Notes: a model not told the origin generated them from the sequence alone. DNA of 64,000 bases from Stercorarius parasiticus (GCA_013396915.1 VWZL01000556.1:954320-1018319), one strand, 5' to 3'. Positions 25,323 to 39,174 are shown, counted from the stretch's first letter. Program-made: numbers and translations.

Positions 25323-27396
25323 TATCCTTTCTGGTGGATTCCTAAGACAGAGCGTATTTTGTGAAGGAAAGGATGTTACCTACTGCTACTTGATAAGGAG
25401 AACCAAAAATGGAATTCTACAGGCTGTTTCCATGAGCTATATTCCTAGCCTACATCCGTAAGAGCCATGGAGAAGCCAACTGGACACTTAGAAATGTGGA
25501 AAATGATATTGTAGCATAATCACAGGGAGTTTCTGAAATCTATTAAGATTTCTTACCACTGCTAAAATTAGCTTTCCTCTAAGGTTTTGGAAACCAGCTG
25601 CTCCGAGGAAATTAAACTGGTGGCCAGCTAAAAGAGCAGTGTCAAGCAGTAGCTGCTGCTGTCCAGCTTGATGTAAACTGGGCACTGATGATGTGGGAAC
25701 ATATTCTCACAATAGCAGTAGTGCCAGTGGGGCCCCATGGCATGGAGTGAATTGCATGTTGCAGTACCTACTAAAAAAGATAACTTTCCTCACTGGGGTT
25801 CCCTCTAGGGTGTTGAAGGGCTTTGAGACACGGTGGTGGCATGAGAAGCAGAAAATAAGGACTGTTCTCAAGTGTGATGGTTCTCTTTGTTTTCTTCAGC
25901 ACTGATGGCTGTGATCTGTTGATCAAAAGTTTGGTTGTGCTAAGTGCTGTGTGTGCAAAACAAATGCTTACGTGTTGCATCTCGATCTCTGTCAAGTATG
26001 TTCTAGTCTCTGCAGAACCAATCCGCAAGACAGCAATGAGGTGTGAATTACATGTCTGCCACTTTAATTCAAAGTACTTTGTGGTTAGGATTCTTAAGTT
26101 GCAAATAGTCATATAGTAATACTTTTCTTTCCAGTGCTTCCAGTTACATTCAGTAACTCCTTGCAGAACAAACTAGAAAATCAGGTCCCCTTAAATGATA
26201 CTTAGTTTCTTTTGAGGAATATCCTTACTTTCAGAAAAATTTCAGTGAGTTTCAGCTATGTGTAATGTGAAGTGACTGGCTATCTTGGTAATAGATTCAC
26301 CATCTGCTGGTCTGTGACACTGTTAATTGTACTGGCATAAATTTTGGTTTGACAGCTCTCTAAACCGAAACAATGAAATGATGTAGGTTGCAAACATACA
26401 TAAAGCTTTTCTTTTTTTGTTTTTATGTCTCTTTTTTTTTCTTTATAAACCACATAATTCATAGTTCCAGTTTAGAGAACAGCTAAGGAAAGAGTGCCTT
26501 GAGGAAAAAGCAGCCTCTGTCCCAGGGTGGAACAGGAGTGAGCAAAGGAGGGAAGGTCTGAGACTTAAGATCTGTTACTGATGAAAAATTATTTGCATAA
26601 CCACAGACTAAACCCTACCCAGAGAGGACATCAATATGTGCACGCGTGTGACCTTTGAAAGGAGAATTGGGATCAACTGTAAGAGAATGTAGTGGAGCTG
26701 CTCTGTGTTGTTGTCAGTCTTCTGCTTGTAAGCTAGATGCAATGGGGCAGTGAATTTGAAATGGTAGAAACTTAAAAACACTTCTTTTCCATGCAGATGT
26801 GGTAACTGGGGGATGTTTGACAAGTTTATTGAAGATTGGGAGTACCAAATCTATTTTGCTTCGCTTGCTTTTTAGCTACCTGTAGTTCCTGCTTGTCCCC
26901 AGTTCTGTCTTTTCTCTCTATTTAATGCAATTTGTGTGCTGTAGGACTACATAATTTTCTTGTAAGTTGCTGTATATTAGTATAATTATACAATGCACTT
27001 TCAGTTTGTTGCTTGCTTCATTTCAGTAAATCAGCAGTTCTCCATACCATGTAAATCTCTGCACTTCAGCATTGTTTTGCAACCTGCTTTGAGCTTTTTT
27101 AAAATGTGACCTGCATTTTATACCTTACAAATAGAGTTGAGTGATTCACCTTCAGAATAACATGTGTGGTCTGGGTTATTTTGATCTGAAGTTTCTGGGA
27201 AATTTTTTTAGGGTTGCATTACTACTTGATTTTTTTTTTGTGCTTGTACAGTGACTAGTGCATGTATAATTAATGGGGTAGGGCAGGAAGGTCCTCCTAC
27301 CTCTATACCAGATCAGCCTTGGCAGCACTGCAGGAAAGGGAATTGTTGTGTTGAATTTACAGCTATGTAGATGACATTATTGACATGTAGTCGTGA
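25323..27396. other. Intronic sequence, no gene
   Basis: AT-rich intron. Two overlapping frames at 25771-26112 (-) and 25874-26116 (+) read the same DNA on opposite strands and neither resembles a known protein. A T-rich run lies at 26409-26443. Nothing else was recognised. Confidence 0.6.
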
Positions 27397-27560
27397 TCAT
27401 AGAATGGTTTGGATTGGAAGAGACCTTTACAGATCTTCTGGTCCTACCCCACTCTGCCATGAGCAAGTACATCTTCCAATGATGGAGTATCCGCAGCTTC
27501 TCTGGGCAACCTGTTCCAGTGTCTCACTACCCTTAATGATGAATGATAGCTTTCAGCATA
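27397..27560 (-). repeat. CR1 LINE 3'-end fragment with ORF2 C-terminal remnant
   Basis: The left edge, ATCATAGAATGGTTTGGATT then GGAAGAGACC, is the reverse complement of the CR1 3' terminus. Reading the minus strand, a frame contains RVVRHWNRLPREAADTPSLE, a close relative of the CR1 reverse-transcriptase C-terminal signature (VVRHWNRLPREVVDAPSLEVF). After this the frame is lost, so the copy is dead. The right end is uncertain and may extend into the 33-bp duplication that follows. Confidence 0.85.
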
Positions 27561-27622
27561 GTAAGAAATGCCTTGCATTCTTCTTCTGTAATAGTAGGAA
27601 ATGCCCTGCATTCTCCTGCAAA
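27558..27622. repeat. 33-bp tandem duplication next to a CR1 fragment
   Basis: Two adjacent units, 27558-27590 and 27591-27622, start with ATAGTAAGAAATGCCTTGCA and ATAGTAGGAAATGCCCTGCA. They differ at a few positions. On the minus strand this gives an 11-residue repeat containing RRMQGISYY twice. It looks like a local replication-slippage event in or beside the CR1 copy. Confidence 0.75.
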
Positions 27623-29460
27623 ATGTGAGATCATGCACTATGAAAGAAGCAAATAGCAGATGGGCTTGGAGATCTAGATGCATCCATACAGTGTCTAGCT
27701 GGCACAATTTTTGACAGCTAAGTGTGGCAATGTGGTAGTCTGCTAGAAACTTGGAAGGCTAATGTTGGTTCTTGAGCAGTACCAATGTTTACCTCATCAC
27801 CTGTTCTGATAAACTATGTAGTACATGAATTAAATGCATGAACATTGCCAAGAGAAACTCTACATAGCTGGTGCGCAGCCTTTTCACTTTTATTAGCTCT
27901 TTGAATGGGACAGGGCGCCCAAACCTACTGATGATGATGTACGATCTTTGTGTTCTGCCTGTACTTTGAGCGTAGGGTGGTTGATGTTTGTGTATGCTCA
28001 CTCATGAATCACTCCCTTCCAGCTCTTCCTTGATTAGCTTCAAACACTGCATTCCTGACGTTCTTAGGGATGTGCTCTTCCTGCAAGGACTTGACATGAA
28101 ATATAACCCTATGCTCTTGAAGCAGCAGATGGAAAACTTGTTGCAAAGGTTCTTTTGTTGCTAGTTCATCCATGATCTTGAGTTCCTCTTCAGATATGGT
28201 TAGATGTACTTTTCTTTACCTGCAAAGCTCTCCTGTCACCCTCGCTAACTACTCCTAGCTGCTTATGCTTTCATCAGACCTCAAGGCAAGAAGCAGTCCT
28301 GCTGGGAAGAGTGATGTGGTGGAACTTGTTTTTCATATACAAGAGCAGCAGAACTATCTGCATGTGAAAAGGCCAGTACTCTTGCTTTTATAGTGAATGG
28401 GTGGTTCTATTCAGCTGGAGTGAGACCACCTTATCTTAATATTTTCTCCCAGAAGCTGTACTTTTGAGTCTGCTAGAAGTTGCTTTATTGTCAGAGAGGC
28501 TATTAAAGCACTGAGCACTGAGGCTATTAAAGCCTATTTTACATGACAGCATAACAGCAATTTTAGCTGAATGCTTTTAAAACCTTTCACAAGAGCTCAG
28601 ATTCAATGCTGTAATTTTTGCTTGGGTTACATTTCAAAGAAATTATTTTCCACCTTCCTTGAATAATCTGCAGGGAAGCGAAACAATTTGAAGATCAACA
28701 AACAGGTGCTGATCAAAATACATTTATAACAGCTAGTGATAAAGAAATAATATTTTTCTAACAATGTATTTATTGCTGAATCTAAGTATTGTTCCCTAGT
28801 ATTCATTTACTTGAGATTATTTTATTCATACATTGGAAATATTGCTGTGTTCCAGTCCTGTGCTTATTGATCAAGTTGGAGTGTGTATGTCAGCACTGAA
28901 GACTGAGCTTTTTGTACATGCAGCATCCATTTCCTTATGGCCATGAGGGGAGTTGCCCCAAGCTGGCAGTCCCCAGACCATTCTGCTGCTGCTGCTTTGC
29001 TATACTGCAATGACACCGTGGCTGGGGAGAGGCAGCGGCAGGCAGGGGAATAGGCTTTCCTGAATTCCCCTACTGACACAACAGTTTCTTTACAGGAATT
29101 CAGTGTGATTGTAACTGAGAATGAAGCCTACAAGGAATGTCGTTTGAAAAACTGAAGTTCAGCAAGTATACGATGATCATTCATTAACTGAAAAACTTTT
29201 TCAAATGGTTTTATGCTGTATATTATGCCCTAAGTAGAGATGGTTGTTCTGGGTGGTGTGTCTACTGCTGTGGTTCTTAATTCAGCTAGTAACTAGGAGG
29301 TTAACTTAAAGTATCTTAGAAATGATGCGTTTTCAGAAAGGGATTAACATGGGAAAACAGCATTAATAGCAAATGTGTTTGAAAAAGCATGTCTGTTTGC
29401 AGATGATCTTTTTTCTGGGGTTTTGAGTGTGGAGGTTTTTTTGCCTTGTAAGTAGGCAGC
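27623..29460. other. Intronic sequence with a short direct repeat
   Basis: AT-rich intron. GAGGCTATTAAAGC occurs at 28496-28509 and again at 28520-28533, a 24-bp period local duplication. A short purine/GC patch lies near 28980-29050. No gene was recognised. Confidence 0.6.
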
Positions 29461-29687
29461 TGTCCTGGGTCCAGTTGGTGAGCTGTGATACCGTAATCTT
29501 GTTTGTTGTTTTCCTTTATTAGTGTTATTGTTGTTCTCCTATTCCCTTTGCTGTTCTGTTAAACTACCTTTGTCTCAACCCACTAGTTTTGCCTTTTTTC
29601 TTCCTATTCTCCCCCTGTGGCTGTGTGGTGGAGTTTGAGAGAGCGGCTGCATGGTTCTTTGTTGCTGTCTGAGGCTAAACCATGACA
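29461..29687 (+). mobile_element. Solo LTR remnant of an avian endogenous retrovirus
   Basis: The segment begins TGTCCTGGGTCCAG and ends in CTAAACCATGACA, with an internal CTTTGTCTCAACCCACTAGT. These resemble the start, polyadenylation-region end and right terminus of an LTR common in bird genomes. At about 227 bases it is much shorter than the several-hundred-base family length I remember, so most of U3 and the middle is missing. No internal retroviral coding sequence lies beside it. CAGC occurs just before the left end and one base after the right end, possibly a worn target-site duplication. It is a dead solo LTR with no visible effect on TSPAN5 coding sequence. Confidence 0.7.
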
Positions 29688-32600
29688 ACAGCTCCATTGG
29701 CAAGTGGAATTATTTTAGCCCTTTAGGTTACAGTATTGTAAATGTCTACTATGTATCTGAGTTTCTTAAGATATAACAATGTGAAGCAGTTTGGGTGCAC
29801 TGGATGTACAGCTATTCCCATTGCCCCCCAGCCACAGTACTATTGACAGAACTGTAAACACTTAAAATATAATCAGTTTGGATGATGAAATCCTGTCTGG
29901 TTACTTTGCTGTTAGATGTTGAAGAGCTCTAACCAGGGGATGCCGAAGGTTGGAGAGGATTTGAAAAACTTCTTCCACAACTCCTGCATTCTCCTCTACA
30001 ATTACAAGCTTATTTGGATCTGGGATGAGATAAAGAATTGATGGAGGTTTGCTAAAAATATCTCTTAATAGGGTAGCCTTCTGATTAGCAGACTGACCAG
30101 CTGGTCCCTTCCATGCTGCCCAATGCCATAAAGTAAAGGGTGTCTTGGGGCCAAATGTCCCAGAGCTGAGCCCAGCCTAATTTAATTTGGCTGATGTCTG
30201 GGGATTGCCATGAAGGAACGCATCTCCGTAGCCTGGAGGTAGGGGAGGATGAAAGAGCAATTCTGTAGCTCCCTTTGCCACCCAGCTCTATATTTGACAC
30301 AGCAAGACTTGCTAGACTGCAGCAGGAAAGGTGAGGTGAGCACTGTGTGTCTTATGCCACTTGGTGCCAGTAGCAAAAACTGGTGTTTTGAGTTGATCAA
30401 TGTTGGATGGAAAGCACTACAGGTAGCCTGAGAGTGCCTGAGTATGCCTTGCTCACCCACCTGCTGCAGGCCCAGTGCCCAGACAGCTCCTGCTCCATCC
30501 TTGGGTTGTGTACTTGTAATTTCCTTTTGTTCCTGCAGAACAAAAACAGGATGGGTGCTCTTGCCACACATGCTGTGTCCTTTCTTCTCAATTGAGCGGA
30601 ATGCTACTTTTAAAAATACCTATTAATCATGTATGTGGCTACACTGTGTAATTCTCAGACCTGAAGCTGGTAGCTCATGAAGATAATTTTCCCCAGTATT
30701 ATTTAACGCATGTGGCTCTGTATAAGACACACTTCATAGCACTTGCTTAAAGGGTCCAGTGTTGGAATGAAGTTACTGTTGCTTATCCTCATTTATATAA
30801 TTTTGGTGCATTGCATTGCACAGTTTTGTTTAAAGGCTTATAGCCAATTTTGTATATAAGGCTTAAATTAGGAGGACTTGTCATCCGTCTTAACATGGCA
30901 ATGATCCAACTATAGTCCCCAATCAACAGTCTATTCAATTTTTAATTAAGATTATTTTATATCTAGCAGTTTTTTAATTGCCAGTCATCACTTTAAAAAA
31001 AAAGGTAATTCTCCAATTTTTTTAAAATGAAATATGATTACTTTGGTTGTACAATTTCTGAGGTTATTTTGTCTTCTGTAAGCACTTGGAAAGAGGGGAC
31101 AGCCCGCTTCAGCTAATTGTGTTGTAAATGTCCTAGTGGCTATGATAAATTGTATCAACTCTCCTGCACTTATGTGAAAAAAATGAAATATAAACACAGA
31201 TTTGATGCAAAGGTCTGTCTTTATTTGATAAAGTGTGGTTTGGTTTGAACTTTAAGTTGTCAGCAAGCAGCACTGTTAACTTGATGCTTTGATGCATAGT
31301 CTGTTTTGGAGTGCTCTTGAGTTGAATCCTATATGCAGGTATGGGTAAAGGATCCTATTTCATATCTTATATTGTATATGATCTTGCTTCTGGAGAGTTC
31401 AGCCAGCTCTTCCATGCAGTTCTTTGATTCAACCACTAGTTTTGTTTTGGCTTGTTTTTTTACACTGGTGTCTCAAAATAGCAAGGTGTATGTAAATAGC
31501 CAGCATAATTTGTGACTACTTAAAACTGTTGGGGTTTTTTTGGCAGGGGGTGGTGGGGGGAGGAGGAGGGATATATTGAATTGTGCAAAATCTTGGTCCT
31601 GTACTATCCCCCACCAGTGGGCTGAAAGGTGGCATTTCTGTGTGACGATCCTTATACCACCGCTCAAACAGTAATCTTCAAACTTTTGCTGACCTGCTGG
31701 CAGGAGTCCAGAGGAAGTAAGGTGCTAAATGTGTTATCCCCACCTCCTTCCTCTTTAATAATTCAGAAACCCTTTGGCCCACATCTGCAATATTTATTGG
31801 GAGGAAAACTAATATATACCTTTGACTATGAGCAGTGTTTGGAATTCTCATCCCTTGCCCAAAGGGACAACATAGGAACTTGCTGCAGAGAATCTTGTTT
31901 TATAGACAGGAACTCTTTGAGCAGTTAAAGCTCCGAGTCGTCCTCTTCCAGAACTTGAAAAAGAGAAGGGGGGGGAGGGGGGAGAGAAAAAGCGAAGCAT
32001 AACTGAAGCATCCATTAACACTTGAGATCATAACTGTGTTGCCAAAGGAAAGCTGCAGCAAAGCAGTGGGCAAAGCTATGTATGATGAGTTAGCAAGAGG
32101 TCTACACCCTTGAGTTATTAGTTGAACATTGGAGGAAGTGGCCTGGCTTTCAAAAGAAACTGCCAGCAGAGCACTACTTGATTTTTTGGCTCTGACGTAT
32201 TCCCAATGATATGAATAGACTTCTTATGTTGCAGCACGTAAGCAGGATGAGAATGTGAATCTACTACAACAGTTGGTGAAAACAACATATGTTTAATTTT
32301 ATGAAGACTTAAAGACAGATGGTGACCCATAGGATAATTATATAACAGCCAAAATTCTCTTAACAAATCTTTTTATAATAGCTGTGATAATTACTCATAA
32401 GTAGCCAGTCATTTAAGTCTTTTTCTGTTTCATAAATAGTACAGGGGTCTAGTTTAGCCTCACATAAACTATTGGGTGAATTTGTTCTTTAGTCTAGGTT
32501 ATTTTTTTCACTTGCCTTGTCATCTCTAGTCTTCCCTTGCTCTCGACAAAAGGCCCAACTGATGTGTGCTTTTGTCCAATCAAGTGAAATAAAGCTGAAA

Positions 32601-35600
32601 ATGTCACCTCTCCCTTACATCTGCCTCTTCCAGGGTTATTTTCTTTGCCTCCATGGGCTCCCTGTGTTTTACTCCTCCCAGTCTCTGAAGGGATTAACAT
32701 TCCCCTAAGAAGTTGGTTAGTGCATGTTGCCCTGTAGTCTGCCTTGGAATGGAGTACAGAATTAAGATATGTTTTCTGGGAACGGCTGGCTTTCATCCAT
32801 GTTTTTACCCTCACTTCTTCAGCTGTCATCTTGGCTATTTCTTGTATGACTCTTGAGTGGACTGGGAAGCTGTGCAGATTGCTGGAAGAGAGTTTTTTAA
32901 GACCGGGAATGAGCTGGACAACTACTTCTGAGGCATCAGTGTAGCAGCCTTTGAACCACCAGTGGCCCTGATTGATCCAGCATCAAGATGAACTGCCTGC
33001 TAGCAAAGACAGTTGCCTTTTGTTGAGGATTTTCAGGGGTGGATTTAACAAACAATGTCCTTTCTTCCCTCTCTAAGTCTAAGCCTTTCAGTATCTAGTA
33101 GCTCATAACCCATTTGCTTTCTGCATCCAAAGGGCAATTTGCCAGCTCCATACAAGCCACAGGTTGCTCCTTGACTGGCATCATCTTAAGGGAAAGGGAC
33201 AGAGAAGCTTTTTTTCTAGCTTGTTACTTGTATCATGTTCATGCTGATTTTTACTTTTTCTAGTGAAGGTAATACGCAGGGCAGGGATTCAGATGCAGGT
33301 GATGTTAATTAAGTAGTCTGTCCAAGATTAAGGAGATCTTAAAGTGGGGAGGGACAGAATTCTGCTAACACAATATTTTCAGTGATGCTAATAAAAAGAA
33401 GCATATATTGAGCACTGGCCAATTTGTCTGCAAAGTGTGCTTCTTATTTAAAGGCCTCTTTGTGTGAAGCTGTTTCCCTGTGTTCCCCAAAGGAAGCATT
33501 GATAGCTTCCTTGCTAGCCATGGACCTATACCAATCAAAACAGATTAAGGTTTGAAAAAGTAATTATAGGAAGTACAGCAGCAAAAGTACTTCAGTAAAT
33601 GCCACTGCAGTTTCTCAGCCTGCAGAAGTACTCATATTGAGTTCCTTTGGGACACCACACTTTATTCTCAGTGGTAGATGACTCAGTCTGGCCCTTGACA
33701 ATTTTACTTGAGTAAGTTACAAGAAAGTTCCTCATAGCAAGACTACCTCAGGACTGCAAAGTAGTAGAGGGAGCTTGTGTTATCCAGGCCGTTACTCTCT
33801 GAAAACAAGAGTGTCTCATGTGACTCTACGTACAGAGTTAACTTTCTTTCATGCTGTTTTACAGCAGTACAAGCCCAAAACAAATCCTCTTGCGCAGTTA
33901 GCTGGAAGCTGATCAAAGGCTTCTGCTTGTCGGGGCTGTATCTGTCCAGGCAAGGATCCCAGAAACTGTGCATCCACCTGTGAAAGCACAGATGGGGAAA
34001 GTATTCTGGGTTTTTGGGGTGTGTGTGGGAAGAGGCTCTTTTGGTAACATTTGTAGGTTACCAAATTAAACCATTTCAATAATAATAAATTAAAGAAAAT
34101 TTCCCTTTCTAAGGTCAACCAACTTACCAAGAATCTATTAATATAGAAATGCCAATTTCTTAAAGTTTACCAAGAAAATGTCTAATTCTTATTTTTATTG
34201 ATTTTTATTGGAAAGCATTCCCCTAAATTCCGTGTTGTTCCAATATGGAATTGTTTGTTTGGCTGGTAACATGTTTAGTGTCCTTGCTCTGTCTGCAGGA
34301 GAGATTCAGCCACTGGCTGAGACAAATTGAGCAATTAAACAGAACAGGATCTCTAAGCAAGTTTCCAAGCAACTACACTTTGATTACTCTGTGGTGATAA
34401 CTTTCATGATTATCCATCACAGAAACCTGTTGATTTCTTGATCTGGGTGGGATACCTTTTTTTAAATTGCTAGAACCCTTGCAGGATAGTAAAAGGTCTT
34501 ATTTTTCAGGTCTAATACATTTTTTACTTTAAAACTTTAGAATGTTCTTTTACACTAATGATTTGAATTTTTAGTTCATTTCTAAACAGTCTTTCTCTGA
34601 CAGCGTATGACCTGAGCGTTAACTGTAGAGTCATTCTGAAGCAGCAATGTCAGCTACTCATGAGATAGTAGCAGGGTGCTGTCTTTCCTCACCTGCTTTT
34701 AATGCAGTTAACCAGTGGATTACCCTTGAAGCCCTCCAAATGCTTGCTAGTTGGCATAGACTTCCTTCTTGCTTCAGAGCTCCTGGCTATAAAATTGCAG
34801 TTTGTCATGATGGGTCTCAGCTTCTCTGTTTGTCAACCCCTGACTTCTTTCCTCACTCCCAGTGCTCAATGTGGTTTGCTGTCACACTTGTTTTTATTTG
34901 CATCTATTAAAAGAAGTGTGACGGATAGTGGGTGTTTAATATACGTACTCAAAGATTAAAAATTGTATTCTGTGAAAAGGCAGTGAGATTTCAGTCTTGG
35001 GTCAAAATTATTTTGTATGCCATTTTTTCCTGGGTGTTAGTATTTTTTTTCCTCCCCAATTTCAAGACTGTCAAAACTGATGGATTTTTATTGAACATCT
35101 GTTCAGTGGTATTCCAAGATGATCAAAATCAATGGTATAAATAACTGCATTCCCTTTATAATGGAGAGCTGCTCCTGATCTTTTTTCCATGTCCTACTTC
35201 ATTTCGGCCTATTAAAATTATGTCAGTGTTCTTGGTCTTGTTCTTTTATATGGAGATCTGGTTTGTGCTTGGACAAAGGAGCACACAGATCTTGCATTAA
35301 AATCTCATAGTCCTTTTCTTGGTGCGCATCTTACATGAAGTCCGTTTAGGAATGAGATGCATTTTGTTCTGTGTTTGATCAGTTGGTCATTCTGTAACTT
35401 TCTTCAGGTTTTTGTGTATAAATCAAGTTGCAAAGGCACATAGTTTATACTTGTGAGACTACATAAATGCTTGTTGACTTGTTTTTGGAAATGGCTGGAA
35501 CGCTTGTTTTGGTCTTTCAACCTAAGAATTCCTGAATTACTGTTGGATTATTTGCCTGTTCAGTGTCTTAGTGTCACGCATTGTAATTTTGTTTTATTTG

Positions 35601-38600
35601 GTCCGAGAGACCTGTGGCTGGGAGTAGGACACCTCTGATCGGTAGAAATCATTGTTACTCTTCCAAGTTAGTTTACAGACCCTGCTGCAAGATCTGGGAG
35701 TGCAATAGGATCACTAGGGATCTAGCAACCAGGAACCTCTTCCCAGAGCTTCTAGGCATGACCTGTCTGCTCTTAAAGCTTTCATGTCAATGACCTTTTA
35801 AACAAAATGGAAATTGCACATCTTCCCTTGTTGTTTAACATGTTACACATACTAATTACATGCTTATTAATTATTTAGTTACTGTACATGTCCTATAAAG
35901 AGCTTTGTGATGCTGAGACAGGCATTACTTATCCTGGCAATTGTTTACCCTTCTTAAGATTTGCTGTACAAGTTCAAGAGAAGGTTGATCTCTTAGATAT
36001 AACAAGATTGCTTTCTTGTCTGTTAATAAAAACATCAGCACCCCAGTAAGGTGGAGTGATAAAATACAGTCCCAGCAAGGTGTTTTCTGACATTGCTAGT
36101 GCAAGCCTTGAAAAATACTAAGGCTCCAAGATACTAGACTTAATTTTTAGCCATAATTTAAGCTAATACTGTGAGAATTTTGGACTACTTATTTTTACCT
36201 TTTTCTTTGCCTATGAAAACCAATGAGCCAAGCAAAACTGAGAATCTCAAGCAGTGAATAACAAGTTAGCTAGAGCTAACAATAATGAGTAGCTAGAACA
36301 TTATGGAAAAACATTATTATGAGGTCCATAAAACACCTTCAAGAGTTGATGCCTCTCTATTTTGAGGATTTTCATTTTCTAGTACTGAGACTTGAAGAAA
36401 GGCTTCTCAATAGGTAGGAAACCCCACTGACGTTCCTGCTGACCAGATGGAAATGTGTTTGTTTTTTGCGTGAAGAATAGGAGTCAGATAAAGTGCAAAC
36501 TAATAGAAGTTTCTGTTTGTTTTTCTGGAGTAGTCTGGGAAGATGTCATTCCTCTTCCTCTTAAAAGGTTCTTGAGCATTAAATCCTGTCTAGAAAGGTG
36601 CGACTATTATTCCGACTATTCAGAGACTGTTATAAATTCTCATTAATAAATGTTGGAATAAACTGAGCTATGCTAGAATAATGCATGCATCTATATGTGT
36701 ATTTGTATACATGTACATATACACACTTTTTAAAATTGCTTTATATCACAGATATTCTTCAACACTTCTTACTCCTGCATTTTTTTCAACCTGTTTTGCT
36801 TTGCTCTTGGACCAGGCTATGAAATGCTTTTTTTACTTTACAAATTGTCTTTTTTATTCAACTGAGGCAAAAATCGTGGTTATTCTGGCATCTAGCAGGC
36901 ATCTGTTGTGTTTGCAAGTTATCTTTTATTTCTTTCTGGTAATTTAATTCGGACTTTTTGTAAAGTAACTCCTAATGGAAGCGGGGACTGCATGCAAAAG
37001 AAAGGAATTAGGGATAAAGCAGTGATATGTTGCAAATAAAATTTAATGGTAATATTTGTGTATCTTATGTGCTCCTTAAAAACTGAGACTATATTCTGTT
37101 GGTCCTTTCTGGGGGAGTGGCTGAAGAGAGTTAGAGTTTACAATGTTGATGTTATGGTGACGAGTGTGACAGTTGCCAGCATTTTGCAATAGCATATTCT
37201 CTCAGATTTCTCCAATTGGTGTAGCTTCTTTGCCTCTTTACCAGTAGGAGTCAGATTTAAAAAAAAAAAAAAAAATCTCTGCTACTACAATGCAAACTGC
37301 ACTAATATTTCTTCTATTCTAGACCATTGTATTGTGTGGAAGGTACAAGGTTCATGAGAATAAGCTTATAAATGGCAAGTAGTTGGGATGTGACTTACAC
37401 ACCATGAAAACCTATTTAACAAGTTTAGGCCTTAAGTGCCCATGATTCTTAAGTGGATCTCTTGTCTGTCACAGTTGTAGGACAGAGGCACTTACATCGT
37501 CAGGAAGGTGCTAGTTTGGAGGAGTGAACTGGATCCCTTTCCAACCTTGGCATAAAAGTAGGATTGTCAGATTTTGTGATCATTTGCAGCATGGTAAAAA
37601 TTTATTAAGTCGTTTATAGCGAGAAAAACATACGCAACCTTAAGCAATAATACTGAGAGTGTTAAGGTGTAAAGGATTATTACCCTTAGTGTTTACTGCT
37701 ACATTTGGGGTCTTACAGTAGTCTCTTCAGTTTGTGCTGTTTTGTCTCACTCACAAAGCCTTTGAAGACATTCAACTTGTTCTTATCACAAGAAAAAAAG
37801 CTTTCAGCTCAAAAGCAAAGAATGTCTATTCATTGAAGGCATGGGAGATGGGGTGAGAGATGGCAAAACAACTACAATGACAGCTTGTAAGTTGGTCTAT
37901 AGTAGATTCAGTTATAACTTAATTTTACAAGTTGGGTTTGTTTGGTTTTTTTTTCAATATTTATCTTTCTAGAATTTTTAACCCCCATGTTGTAACTTGT
38001 CGCTCCAATCTCAGAAAAGCGAAAAAAAGATTTTGAAGCCAAATCAACTTCTCTTACTCTTTTGTTGATACTTGATAATGGAAAACTGCTAATAGTTTGA
38101 GATCTTTAAAGAAAGTTTATTGAGAGGTCAGGAACAAATCATCTTGCTGTGCAGGAGGACTGAGAATTTCAGGGGAAGGGATATTTAGCTAAGCAAGCAG
38201 TTTTAGTGAACTGAAATATAAAAAGAGAGCACAGAAGAAAACAGAAGCAAGGACAGGCAAGACAGAAGGTGCATAAAAGCATCCTTTGGGCACTAGGGTT
38301 GCTATCAAGAAGGCTAAAGCCTAGCTGCAGTGCAAACTGCCTGGGGACATAAAGGTTAACAAGAAGGGCCTCTACAATTATACCAGTAGCAAAAGAAAGT
38401 TCAGTAAAAACACAGGTCTGTTGTTCAATATGGAGGCAACTTAGTAGTGGGTCATACCGGGAAGGCTGAATTACTCGGTGTGTTTTTTGCCTCAGGAAAA
38501 CAGTAGGACAGGGACTCATCAAAGAAGCTGAAGTGTTTTACTGTCCTCCTATTAGAAAACTTTACTTGATATCTCATCTGAATCCTGATTGATTAAATAT

Positions 38601-39174
38601 CAGCCTATTGCTGTTTGTGTTGTGAATGCAGACTACAGGTTATTCCTTTTTCTTTATGCAATGGTTAAAGGCTATTACCAGTTTGCTGTCCTTTGTGTTG
38701 GTAAGTAAAGATCCTAAGCCTGTTCAATTTTTTAGGCCAGCAATCATTTACTTTCTCAGATACTCTAACTGGTCCATGACTTTGTAGAAGTTAAGTGGCT
38801 AAAACTACATGTAACATCCAGCTAACCCTTACAGGGACTAAATATAGTGTAAAGATTACTCTCTGTGTTTTGCGGGCTGTATTGCTTCATTTTTAAGCTC
38901 CTGTATGAAGCTTGTGGTTTTTGTGTAGTAGCTTTTTATTGTTGACTCATTCAGCTTATAATTTACCACAGGTCTTTAAAACACTTGTTATTGTTTTTAA
39001 TCTTTAATTTTTTAAAATTATGCCCTCTCAGTAAGGAAGTAGTGTGTGATTCTGGATTTGCCGGAGAGGCACATAATTATTGTGGCTGAAATTGCAGGAG
39101 TGCTTTGCTGTTGCTGTCCTGGATTGAGGAAAACTGTGGGAAGTGGGGGATCCTCCTCAGAAAAGTGTAAGTGC
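29688..39174. other. Intronic sequence, no gene
   Basis: Nearly 9.5 kb of AT-rich intron without a recognised transposon. A somewhat more GC-rich block lies at 30090-30560, where four overlapping open frames of up to 129 codons on both strands look like composition effects. G-rich tracts are at 31531-31570 and 31968-31982, and a 17-A run is near 37260-37276. Nothing else was recognised. Confidence 0.6.
31531..31570 (+). other. G-rich tract with quadruplex-forming pattern
   Basis: Four runs of at least three G (31531-31534, 31546-31550, 31555-31560, 31568-31570) are separated by spacers of 11, 4 and 7 bases. The G-rich strand is the sense strand, so the same pattern would be in the pre-mRNA. 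The first spacer is longer than the usual 7-base limit. A second G-rich block (eight G, A, six G) is at 31968-31982. Confidence 0.4.

Noticed and set aside
30182..30571. 129-codon minus-strand frame, the longest in the intron after the promoter region
   Set aside because: Opposing and overlapping frames cover the same DNA, there is no recognisable motif, and the local base composition explains the open length.
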